A stretch of DNA of 64,000 nucleotides from contig CM075941.1 in the NCBI GenBank assembly GCA_038030265.1, forward strand, positions 4,402,001 to 4,466,000. The letters run 5' to 3'. The notes below the pieces were generated by a model. That model made no database searches, was not told the origin of the DNA, and saw only the letters and a list, made by a program, of their open reading frames with translations. This stretch comes from Corythucha ciliata (Eukaryota > Arthropoda > Insecta > Hemiptera > Tingidae). Numbering within the stretch: position 1 is the stretch's first letter; each line of letters begins with the position of its first letter. The position numbers and the translations under genes were made by a program. Positions 36,301-48,300 of this stretch are shown here, in pieces.

Positions 36301-39300
36301 GTTTCCAGGTTCCCCCACAGTAAAGAGTCATTGATTATAAGAAATTGTTTGGGGAAAAACGCAATTGAAGTAAAATGTATTCTTGGAATCATCAAATTTC
36401 CAGAGCCTATAGCACAAAAACGTTGAGGTTTACAATAATAGTTGATTTCATCAAACTTGTAGGAAATTTAATGAGCTTTAATTTTTACGCCCAAAGGATT
36501 TCGCTACACCTCCTCGTTCTCGAGTTAGGTGAGAAAAACTGGAAAAACGAACTTTCAAAGTTACCCCCACACCATAGCGGCACCTGTTGTGGGGGGGGGG
36601 GATTTTGTCACAACATGTAACGGAGACCTACCCCTATACTTTCAGCATTTTCGGGCTTCACACGCCTGATATGTTCCAGCCAGCGAGACTCTAGCTGAGG
36701 ACTCTAGACTAGATCAACCGATCCAAGAGCGGCACAATAATCCACTTAGGATTCCGTGCCTGGGGCGTGTGCCATGCCCCTGCTCTTGGATAGTGGAGAT
36801 TAAAAAAAAAAAAAAAAAAAAAAACCCTACACTTTCCCGCAAAAAACCCTTCCGTGGTATTTAGTTCCTCTATTTGATTAATTTTGGTTTAATTTGACTG
36901 GGCTATAAGATTATCTCGGGGATCATTTTTGTGGGCAATTTGATGAAGATTATTTTGTAAATGCTCATTTTCACTATAAACCTCAAAGATTTCGAAATAT
37001 TTGAGAATGGAACAAAATAAGAATTTACTAACTTATTATCCCCTCCCACCCAAACCCATATCTCCAAATGGTGGAACTTTTTAACAATCAATATGTGGGT
37101 TGTGAGGAAAAATTTGGCGTTGAAGGGAAACTTTCACTTTGGATGTTCAGGTTGGGCCGTTTTTGTTTTTTTTTACTAATTGCACCGTACTATCAGGGAT
37201 TGTGTGGAGGACCACACGATACTCCATGTTCCAGTTTTTGGCGTTCATCAATAATGCATACAAAAAAAAAAAAAAAATAATAATGATAAAAAAAAAACAA
37301 GAAAACTTCCTTGGCCGTATCAATTTTTTCAGTGCTCCGACCCCTCCGATTTCATGCTGGTTAAGCGAAATAAAACTCGAGCGCCCATGTTACCCTTTAA
37401 TCAGCATGAAATCGGAGGGTTCTGAGCACAGAAAAAATTGAAACGGCCATGGAAGTTTTCTTGTTTATTTTTTTTTGTATGCATTATTGATGAACGCCAA
37501 AAACGGGAATATAGAAGTATCGTGTGGTCCTCCACACAATCCCTGAATCATCAATCACGCAGTCTTTATTCCTCAAAGACCAAAATTTCCATAACCCTAA
37601 ACCCGAAAAAATTCTTCGTCGCACATAATCAATAATCAACCCTCAGCCAACATGGACTAATCTTCAATTACCGACCCTTATCCATCAACGACTATAATCA
37701 TCAATCGTCACTCAATTTTCAATCCTCCTTCAATTGTTTGTCTTCGTTCTTTCATACCAAAAAATATAAAACAGTCCAAAATGCAATACTTAGTCAAAAA
37801 CAGGCGATTTTAGGACCTTTGTCCATTTTGGAACAACAATTTCGACAGGCTGTAGCCCGTTCCATATTCATCGTGGAAAACTACTTTACACACAAAATTT
37901 ATTGGAAATTTATCGCTCAACAAGTTTTGTGAGTAAAGATTTTCCTCGAAAGTAACTCATTTTCGGGATATTTAGAAGAAACTAAAAGAAGTGCCAAAAT
38001 ATTTCGGTTTTTGGGCTGCCAAAAAATTGTACGAGCATTTCAGAGTTAGACTTTTTTTTCTCGAACACTTCTGACCTATAAATACTTAATACTTGATTTA
38101 TATTGATACTTGATTTATTTATATTTAAATATTGATTTGAAGATGGCAAAAAAAATTCCCCTAGGGGACATGGAAGTAAAAGGGGTTTGTTTTCGGCAAC
38201 GTCGTAGTCAATTCGCATGGAAATTGTACGAGAAATCCTAACAAAATAGTTACAAAATTCCAGAACCAATTGTTTCGAAGTTAATACCGAAAATATTATT
38301 CCGCTACGGGGAGAACATACCTGGGAAATGATTTACCTTCAAGACAATGGTCATATTCGCAAAGGTAGTATATAAAAAATCCTGGAATCGCTTATTTTGA
38401 AGTTATATCTATAAATTCTAGGGCAAATAATTTTTTACGTAGTCACGCCAAATCCTACTCCTATCACAATTTTCGCTTAACCTCAGTTTTTTTCATGTAC
38501 AAATATTTGCAATTAAAATACAAAGGGGCTCTCGCGGCCCTTTTTTTTGCAATTTCGACTCTCATTTTGCGCTACTGGTCCTTTTCCGCTAAAAACGACG
38601 ATTTCGGCTACAAAAAAAAGTTGCATTTTTTCGGCAATATTGTGATCAATCCGAAGGAAATTTCGCGAGGAATACGAAAAAAATATTTAAAAAATTCTGG
38701 AATCACTTATTTTCAAGTTATGTCTAAAAACGATATTTGGGTACGGGAGAACATGCCCGATGAATAATTTTTTATCAAAACAAAGGCCAGATTTGTGCTT
38801 TTCATAATAAGGAATAGCCAGGTTTTCATTTTCATGCAATTTATCGAAAAAAAAGACGACAGACCGACGGCATGCCAAAACCCACTTTTTTCAACTTTTC
38901 TGAGGGTTTTCATTATGAATGTTATGTCAGCTCGGACCCAATTTTTTTTCACGCACACCATACTTCCATTCTAGTTTACAGTATTTTTCGTAATTTTCGA
39001 TGTTTTAATATGACTGGCCTATATTAGTGAAATCTTCAGTTTTGATATAACGCGTCAGCTTTGGCGTGAAATCTTTAGTATTAGACTACAATCGTCACTT
39101 TTTTAGATGAAGTCCTGCAAAACTAATAATTTCACGCCAAAGCTGGCATGTTATCAGTGGCGGCGGAAGTGGGGTTCAGGGTCAGCGAATGCTCCCCCAA
39201 TGATCTGGTTGGGGGAGCAGCGCTCCCCCAATCCGGTGTTTGAGGAATCGAGAAAAAAATGGCTTCGTGTTGAATTTGCCTCCTAAAAACTATCGTTCGC

Positions 39301-42300
39301 ACCTTCCACAACATGAATAGGGTTCACCAGCCAGAGCTAAGCCAGAGCAGTGCCGAATCCGCGAAATTGCTTCTGTGAAGGCCACAAAAGTGTGAAATTG
39401 CTATCTTTAACCCCGCGAAATATGACTTTTTATGGAGTCAACCCCGCAAATTGGATTTTGAGGGAATCAATCCTTCAAAATTTATTTTTCAAAGGGCCAA
39501 ATCTTTGAAATTTGGGCTTGAAGGGGTGAAAACTGTCAATTCTAGCCATCTAACCAAGACAATTCCAGACAAGACCATAAAGAAGAGGAATCTGACTCTG
39601 AAATCAACTGTTTCGTCCTTTTGGTTGGTCTTTTTGGGTGGTTAATACCCGAGAAATTTGGTTCTTCGGAGTCCCAATCCACAAAATTGGGGCTTTGAAA
39701 GGCTAACCCCCTCGAAAATTATATTTTAATGCGCTCAATGGGCATTTTGGCTCTGAGGGGAAAGTACATTTCACAGCCAAGGGCGGACCTACACCTATCG
39801 GGGCCCGGGGCGGATAACTCTATGAGGCCCCTTAGTATCTGCTCTGTATTAGTGGTTTTTCTCACTTTTAGCCACAAATAAGTAGCATACAGAAGCCGAG
39901 AATTTTCAATTTTGACCATTTATTGGGATTTTTGTCCATTTTATCCGCGAATTAGCGCTTTTGCTCAATTTTCAGCCGGGAATTACAATTTTTCTGAATT
40001 TAAAGTAAAATTATCATTTTTAGGCCCTCTGTATCAATTGTAGATTAAGAAATTTAAAGAACTGATTTAGACAAATCATCTGCGAACCATGAGGAAATAT
40101 TTTTGATCATGAGACATATTATTCAGCTCCTTTAATCAACGATTGATAAAGCGGGCCTTTATTTCATGAATTAGCGATTTTGATCAATTTTTGCTACAAA
40201 TTAGCGTTTTGCTCAATTTTTAGCCGCGAATCAGCCCGGGTTTTCTTAATTTGAGCTGAAATTTAGAGTTTTCCGTATTTTTAGCCGCGCTAATTAGTGA
40301 TTTTTTCAATATTAGCCGCGAGAAAGGCTTTTGTTTTACATTTAGGCCCCATATTGGCCATTTCATTTCAATTTAGTATTGGATTGGCACTTTTTCTTAG
40401 CCTCTAAATATTCTTTGGAAGATATGGATTGGCATTTTCTCAAATTTATCCGCGTTTCATTTTTATCCGCAAATTAACGTTTTTCCTACAGGTTATTCGC
40501 GAATTAGCGCTTTTTGTCTCAATTTCATCGACGGATTAGGTGATTTTTCTTAATTTCAGCCGCGGGCTTGGCCCAAAAACAGCACATTAGCGGTTTTTTG
40601 TTATTGTTAGCGATTTTTTTCTAAATAATGGTCTGAAAGTTGCATCAAGAAACCAGGAATGAGCGCTTTTTTTTTTCAGTTTTAGCACTTTTCTAAATTT
40701 TTTGCCGCCCACTCGCCCCAACATCGGGAGCACTTTCTCAATTTTATCTACTTAAGGACCTAAAGAAACTTGGGAATCGGCGTATTTTCTTTATTTTGGC
40801 CGCGAATTTTCTTCCAGAAGTCACGAATTTTCTCAATTTTAGACGTCAGAATTGCGCTTTTCATGGGTTCGATCGAGTATTTAGCCACACTGTTTGCTGA
40901 TCACCAGTAACGTTCTATTCTCCAAGTCGGATGGGCTGAAAATTGTCGAAAGGAGCCAATCGTATACCAGAACTTGTCTTCACGCACCTAAATCAACGAA
41001 CATGAACCTAAAAATAATCATTTTTCCCTTTGTTAAGCTTTTCGGTGGCCCTGGGCGGTCCGCCCCCCCCTCGCTCTTACCTCGGTACGCTACTGTTCAC
41101 GGCATACTCTTGCTCTTTCACACTAATTTCCTGCTCTGAATAGTGTGAATACGCAATTTATGGCCGATGTAGCCGATTTAGCTTATAACACGTCATTTAT
41201 CTAGTAAAATTGTGTCTTTAAGTCTCAAATTACCCAGGAAAATTAACCCAGAAACAAGAGAATTTCATGGAGAGGTGGTAAATTTGGTGGATGATTTGGA
41301 ATTTTTGCCTCAAGAATTGTATTTTTGCACATGTAGGCATAATGAGGGGGGGGGGTGATGTAAATCTGAACTGCTCAGATTCTTGCTCCCCCCAATGCCG
41401 GATGACTTCCGCCGCTACTGCATGTTATATCAAAACTGAAGATTTAAAGACAATACTAGTGATTTTACCCGTGAAACAAATTTAACAGGTTCCCCTCAAA
41501 ATGAAATGTTTAACCCCAAACTGATTGTTTTACCACAAAAATTTGCAACTTTTCCTCAAAACTGACGTTTTTTATCGAAAAATTGTGAAGTTTTTACCCT
41601 GAAACTGTTACCAGAAAACTGAAATATTCACTAAAAACTGGCGATTTTAGCACAAAATGGCGGTTTAAGCACAAAAATGATGATTTTAACACAAAACCGA
41701 TAATTTTACGGCGAATTTAGAATTCGGAGATGCTTAATCCGAGAAATTGGACATTGTCAATTATCAATTAGTTGTAGAATTGGGCAACACTGCAAAATTG
41801 ATAAATTGATTTTTCAGTCACGGAAACTCGCGGCTTTGGCGAAACAATTCCACGACTTGATTTTTTTTTTAGATAGCGAAATTTCAGTTGGTTTTAAGTG
41901 AGCTAAACGCGCAAAAATGTTTTTTGAGGGCCAAATGCGCGAAATCCCGCGAAATTAATTTTTCAGTAAGCTAGACCCGCGAACATTTTTAAAAATTCGT
42001 TCAAAAGAAAAATTCACGTAATTGCGGTTTTAACGCTAAATCTGAGAAATTTGCCGTTTAGTTGAGTCAGATCGGCAAAAAAGTATTTTTAGGGCGCAAA
42101 AATCCTTGAAACGTGAGTGAAATACAAGAAATGATTTTTTTTTTCGTCAGCAAACAACTTAACAAAATACGGTGACCCTCAAGGATTTGAACATTCCGAT
42201 GGTATCTATAGGGATGGGCAGCTGCCCCACCAAGTCGTCGCTTTCGAGTCTAGGGGAGGGCAACTGCCCACCCTTGCCCCACTCTGGATACGCGTATGGA

Positions 42301-45300
42301 TTTCAATACCATAATCGAAAGATTAAACCCTTTTCAAATAAGGCAAAAAATAGTTCTATTTGTTATAAAAAAAAAAAAGGCTGAAGTCCTTTCAGTTTGA
42401 TTCATCCGGGGAGGGTAACTCCTCCCGCTTATTCTTCGGATTCTGTTTCCCACCAGTCATCGTTGACTTGGACTCGACACCGTCACGGCCAGTTGTAAAT
42501 GACACATCTGACCCGTCAACACCCTTGTTTTTCGCCGGTTTCACGCAACAAGAGCAAATCTGTTGTTCACCCTCCTCGCTGGTTGTACCGCTCAGTGGGT
42601 CTTTTCCAAAAATACCGCAATTCTCGATGACTACTTTTCTTTTGGGCGAACCGCTCAGCGTGCCACAGTCTTCAATCTGTTGTGACACACGACCGGTGGG
42701 GTGAGGTGGCGTGGATGGAAAAAAATATGATCGATGCTTTTAGGAACAAAATTAAAATTGGTCTTTTTTTTTTTTTTTACTCTTTCCACGACGGTCAAAG
42801 ATTGTACGACTCGACCAAACACGACAAGACGCTTGTCCAAAGGGTTTAACTGTTTGAAGGATACAAAAAATTGCGTGTGATTGTGATTTGGGAACAGAGT
42901 AAAAGTTGATATAACTCCTGAAAATAAAGAAACGAAAATTGAAACTAAAAGCGGAGGAATAACACTCGACCATTTTAAGACTCATACCCGGTCCGTTAAA
43001 ACGTAAAACGTGACGCTCATCAGTGAAACATTTCCCCTCCTTCGCGTAGTATCCCGAGCCATCCTGACATTTGACGTCACCCCCTACACAGCCGAGACCC
43101 TTTTGAATTCGAAAAAACTGCGACCCTTTGTAACTTTTTCCCCTGTACCCTTTGACGAAACTGAGAAAGTGATCGGCGGTCTTGGGAACATAGTCGCGGT
43201 ATATTTCGAACACCATGCGCCCCAGTTTTATTCTTGACAAGTTTTTCTCAAGCATGGCAACGTCAAAGTAACACCTTCACCCCCCCCCACCATTTTTTTT
43301 TTTTTTTTTCAACACATTATCTTCAACTTATTAGTGATGAATGAAACATACCTGACTCGCTTTTTCGTGTCACACAATCCTCGATCGATCCTATTGAATG
43401 GGCATATGTCCCATTTCTCTAGCTCAGTCAAGTACTGTGTGTAATACTCGGGATGAACAGCATTGAACATCATTGCTTTCAACGCTCTCGCGTAGTCTTG
43501 GTCCATGTCTTTTTTTTTGTAATGAGATTCCTGAAAAAAAAAAAAAGTTATTTTTAAAAGGGATGCGCATGAATGGGATGTGCTATGGAGAAGAAAAACG
43601 TACAGCAGTTTCAATCAGTTTATAAATCTTTTTATTTTTCTTCTCGATTTCTTTACAGTTATGCAACCGAGCGTAGTAATTGGTCGACTTAATCTCTCTA
43701 GGAAATCTAGTATCAACTTTTCCCTACAAAATCAGTACCATTCCATCGGTCAATTTATTCATTCGTCAGTCGAGCCGCAAGTCTTTCACCTTCGTTCTAT
43801 AAATGACATTGATCAAAAGCAAAAGTTTCCTGTTGTCCTCTTCGAGTTTTGTCAAACGGAACGCGTCTGACATCAGTTTGGCCGGATCAAAGTAGTCCGT
43901 GAGTGCAAACGCCGGAGGAGCGTCGTCGATCTTTTTCTCGGGGTGGTGTAACTGTTTGCAGAGCGAAAAATGTTAATACGATAATAACCCCCCCCCCCTT
44001 ATTAAACCATAACACGCGCAAACTTACATTGAACAAATGATGGGCGTACGTTTCTTTTTCACCTTTTGACAGCCTTCGGCCGTCGAAGTTCATGTTGATT
44101 TTCCGCCGATCCATTATTATTATTATTTCGGGACTATTATTAACAATAAATTTAGGATAGAAATGTACTCAGTAGACAATTTCCAGAAAATTTGATCCAA
44201 CGGAACAAATTTCATTCCATATGTTACGAGCTCAATTTTTTCAGGAGAACGGGGGGCAAGTTTCCTGCGTTCGTGAACCAAAATTAGGCAACCCCTCAAT
44301 TCTCTCGGGACAATCACGATGTGTCTCCAAGCCTCACCGGTGTCACCAAAGAGACTACCACTTACCACACCGGGGGGGGGTTACAGCCGTGGGCGCCGTG
44401 ACAAGGGTGGCCGCAGCAGTTTGAAACCAGCAACATTTGGAACCCGTGAAATTTTTCCCATTAAAAAACAAAACATTCTTGAAATCTTGCCCGGAAAAAC
44501 AGAAAAAATCAGTGGCGGCGGAAGTGGAGTTCAGGGGGAGCGAATGCTCCCTCAATGGTCCACTTGAGGGAGCGGCGCTCCCCCAGCCACGAAACTGAGA
44601 AAAAATATGTTAAAGTTTTCGCGTAAATTCCGCCTTGAATGTAACATTTCGCAAAACTTTTGCCTATAAAATGCGTCTCGTTTCACGTGGCGTTTCTTCC
44701 TAATTGTTTTATAAACGTGGAGTTTCGCTCAAATATCGCCCTGGATGTGACGCTTAGCGCGAATTTAACTTCATAATGGGATAAATGTATTTCCTTTCAA
44801 TAATTTTTCCTACATTGTTGCGTTTCTCGTGAATTCCCCCTCCCCCCAACGTGGCGTGTCTTTCCAATGTTCCCCCGGATTAGCCGTTTCACATGAATTT
44901 CACATTTAACTCTGTGAACTCTTGGGGAAGTCTACCAGTCACGCGATTCCAGGAGCTGACATTTTCGTGCTTTGACAGCTAAAACTACCAGTTTTAGCTC
45001 CAAAAAACTCAACTTTGTAGTCAGTGTTTGTTCAGAACAAAATATATGTTGAAAGCGCGCATAGCATCCCGCGGCTAACACATTCCACAGCGGGGATCAA
45101 AACACGCCAATTCATTGTTGGAAGGAGGAAAATCTCAGCGAATGGCAAAACTGACCATTCGTGATCCAAAAATGGACAAATTCGCTCTTCAAAAATGGCT
45201 CAACTGACGGATCGCGCCTTAAAAATGGCTGAAATATTTAACCGTTCGTCCCCTAAACTTGAATAAACAGACAATTTGTCCCCTAGAGACCCTCCTTGGC

Positions 45301-48300
45301 CTTGTGATAAACGATTTTTTAGAATTTACTCCATAAAAATAGCAAAAATGACCATACTTCATTAAAAGTGACGAATTTACGTTTCGCGCCTTGAAAATGC
45401 TCAATCACTGACGACCCTGGCACTGCCCACTCGCGATTTAAAAAGTGGCAAAACTGACCAATTCACGCCTCGAAAATTGCTAAACTGACGATTCATTCCC
45501 AAAAAATAGCCGAAACTGGTTATTTTTGCCTTAACAACAGCAAATCAGTATAGTTCACGCTCGAAAAAGGACAAAAAGGACCATTCGAGCCTTGAAAATG
45601 GCTAAAATGACAAGATCCTCCCCAAAAACATAGGCGCAACGTTGCCCTTGGCACCCTAGAAATGGCTTGACGGACTATTGCCGCCTTAAAAATGGGAAAA
45701 ACATATTATTTACGCATTTTAAATATCAAAACTGGCTATTCACGCAATATGAAGTGGCAAATTGGCAATAATAAAAATGCCAAACTATGGCATGCTCTAA
45801 AAATGGTCAAAGTATGACAGACCATTCGCGCCCCACTGATGCCGCAACTTACGGGTCGCCAATTGAAAATGACTATGAGAGAACAAAAAAAATTGCCAAA
45901 CTGGGCTATTGGCGCCCCTTAAAATTATGATGTTTGGACAGTTGAGATTTTTCACACCCTGACTACGATAAACGAACGGTTTTCCCGCACAGATCGGTTC
46001 GAACCTCGGCCTTCTCCACTTTACCACCAAAGCCGCGGATCCAGAGTTGTTCTCTAGAACTGTGGAGGGGGGGGGGACAAAGAATTTTCTCCAAATTTTT
46101 CCTCAATTTGGCGTAAATGAGACTTTTTCTTCTCAGTTTTTGTCGTAAAAAGGTTTCTATAAACCACGGATTAGCGCTTTTTCTTAATTTGGGCCAGAAC
46201 GTAGCATCGTAAAAATCGCGAATTGGCGTTTTTTCTCAATTTAGACCACGAAATAGCGCTTTTCCTACATTTCAGTCTTGGATTTCTCAATTTTAACTTT
46301 GAAAGAGCGTATTTTCCTAATTTTAGCAGTGAATGAGCGTAATTTTTCAATTTCAGCCAAGAATTAGTTGTTTTCCCAAAAGTTTAGCTGCATTATGAGT
46401 GTTTTTTCTCAATTCTACCAATGCTACCTCGGTAGAATTCTCGAATGAGCCATATTTCTTTTTTTTTTTTTAGCCTTGAAACCCGTATTCGCCTTGATCA
46501 TAATTCGGGCAGCGCTGTAGTTGGCCATTTAGAGAAACAGTTGTTGTGGGTGATTTCCATTAGAAACTAGTAGAAGACTGCCCACATGAGCTAGTTCCCA
46601 AGTGGCCAACGACAGCGCTGCCCGAATTATGAAATAGGCGAATAGCCGTCTCCATAAACCGTGATTTAGCGCATTTTTTCAATTTCGGCTGGACTTTGCA
46701 TGGCGAAAACTTGAAATTTGGGACATTTTCAGCCATGAGTGGGCGCCTTTTTTCGGAGCATGCTTGTTAGCTTTTAGCCTCGAATTGGGATTTTTTTCTC
46801 AATTTTAGGCGGCAAGAGTGGCTTTTTCTTCATTCGAACGATCCTTTTTTCTCATTTTTGGCTGTGACAAGGTGTCCCTAAGCTGTGAATTACACCATTT
46901 TCTTATTTTTGGTCTGGACGTTGTACCGCGCCTCCGTACTTCTGGATCCGCGCCTGCGCTTATCTCATACTTCCTACGCTATTGGAGGCTGAAACGGTTA
47001 TTTGTAAAAATAAATGAATAAATAAAATAAAATGAAATAAAATACAATAAATTGTCTCAAATTATTGTGGAGTGGGGACGGCTGCACTGACTAAACTTCA
47101 GTTCAGAATTTTGCTCCCCCAATGCCGAGTGGGTTCCGCCGCCACTGGAAAAAATAACCATTTTGTGCAAAGTCACTTCACGGTTAAAATGGAGAAAAAC
47201 TCCAAGTCGCGGTTAAAATTGAGAAAACGCGAAGTTCGCGGTTTCTGGAGGCAAATTCGTGGCTAACTTAGTGAAAAATCACTAATACATGTCTAAAAGT
47301 GGAATACGATCGCTCTAAAAAGCGCTAATGTGCTACAAACTTGGCTCGAGTCTGCGGCTAAAATTAGTAAAAACGCTAAAATAAACCTTAAAATTACACA
47401 CCTTGCAGCTGAAATTGTCAAAATTACTCGTTCACAAATACAAATGTGAAAAAGCGCAGAAAATTGCGAAATTGTTAGTTTCTGGCCGAATATTCCCGCG
47501 AAATTGCGTGGTGAGGGGTAGGGGTGGGGGGTTTAGCCGGCCCCGTGACAGCGCTCAAAGTCCTACAAATACCCGAAACGTTGCTACATTTCGTAGGTGA
47601 ATAACTGTCTCTGAACTGAAAAAACTTGCGCTTAATAAATGCCTAAATTGAGCGTTTGCACACTTGAATCGAAACTGAATATTCGTGCCCGGAGAATGTC
47701 ACACTGACTATTCACGACTGAACATTGGTAAACCCGACGCAATCTTCCCTAAAAATGGCTTAACTGATTATTCGCGTCTTGAAAATGCCAAAACAGACTA
47801 TTTGCGCCCTGAAAATAGCCTTATCTGAGTCTAATTCACCCAAATAAATGGCTAAACTGAAGATTCCAGCCATGAAAATTTCTAAACTGACGATACTCGT
47901 GCCCTGAAAACAAACCATTCACGATGAAAAAACGGCATTAACTGGCAATTAAGGGCCTAAAAATAGGCAAATCTGACTCAATTGGCTCTGAAAATTGCCA
48001 AAATTCGGGCCCTGAAAAAAGCGTAACAAACCATTCGCGCTCCCTAAAGTTGCCAAACCGACCGTGTGCTCCTTGAAAATGTCCATTTTCACTGGTCACG
48101 CCCTTTAAAATAGCCCAACCCGCTATCGACCCCCTAAAATTGGCAAATGTGACTCAATTGGCCCCAGAAATAGCCAAAATGGCCATTCGCTCCTTTAAAA
48201 ACTACTAAATTGACGATTCGCCAAAACTGTTTGAAAATGGCAGAAGTCAACTCTCGTTCTAAAAAATAGCCATTGCCTCCCCCCCTCAAACAACCGTCTT

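Larger units (their letters stand above)
33062..36504. mobile_element. 3.4 kb element with ~230-base terminal inverted repeats
   Basis: 33062-33292 is copied inverted at 36275-36504 with high identity, including AAACCTCAACGTTTTTGTGC, the poly-T/CCC-rich GTGGGGGAACCTGGAAACTA and GGGGAGTCGGTA. The inner 3 kb has a 123-codon frame at 33785-34156, two copies of a 'TAACCACGT...CAAATC' unit and a nested 144-bp MITE. No transposase motif is recognised. Its left end abuts the foldback at 31876-33045. Confidence 0.7.
39034..41440. repeat. Palindrome A, second copy, split by a transposon
   Basis: 39034-39154 matches the left and part of the right arm of the copy at 31529-31660, up to GGCATGTTAT. The missing end resumes at 41429 as ATCAAAACTGAA. 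The 2266-bp hAT-type element plus an 8-bp duplication accounts exactly for the gap. Confidence 0.88.

Noticed and set aside
46033..46952. A complete element between the CGCGGATCCAGAG tip at 46033 and the inverse tip at 46952
   Set aside because: The tips match but flanking 8-mers do not (CTTTACCACC side against CGCTTATC), so the boundaries are not supported.
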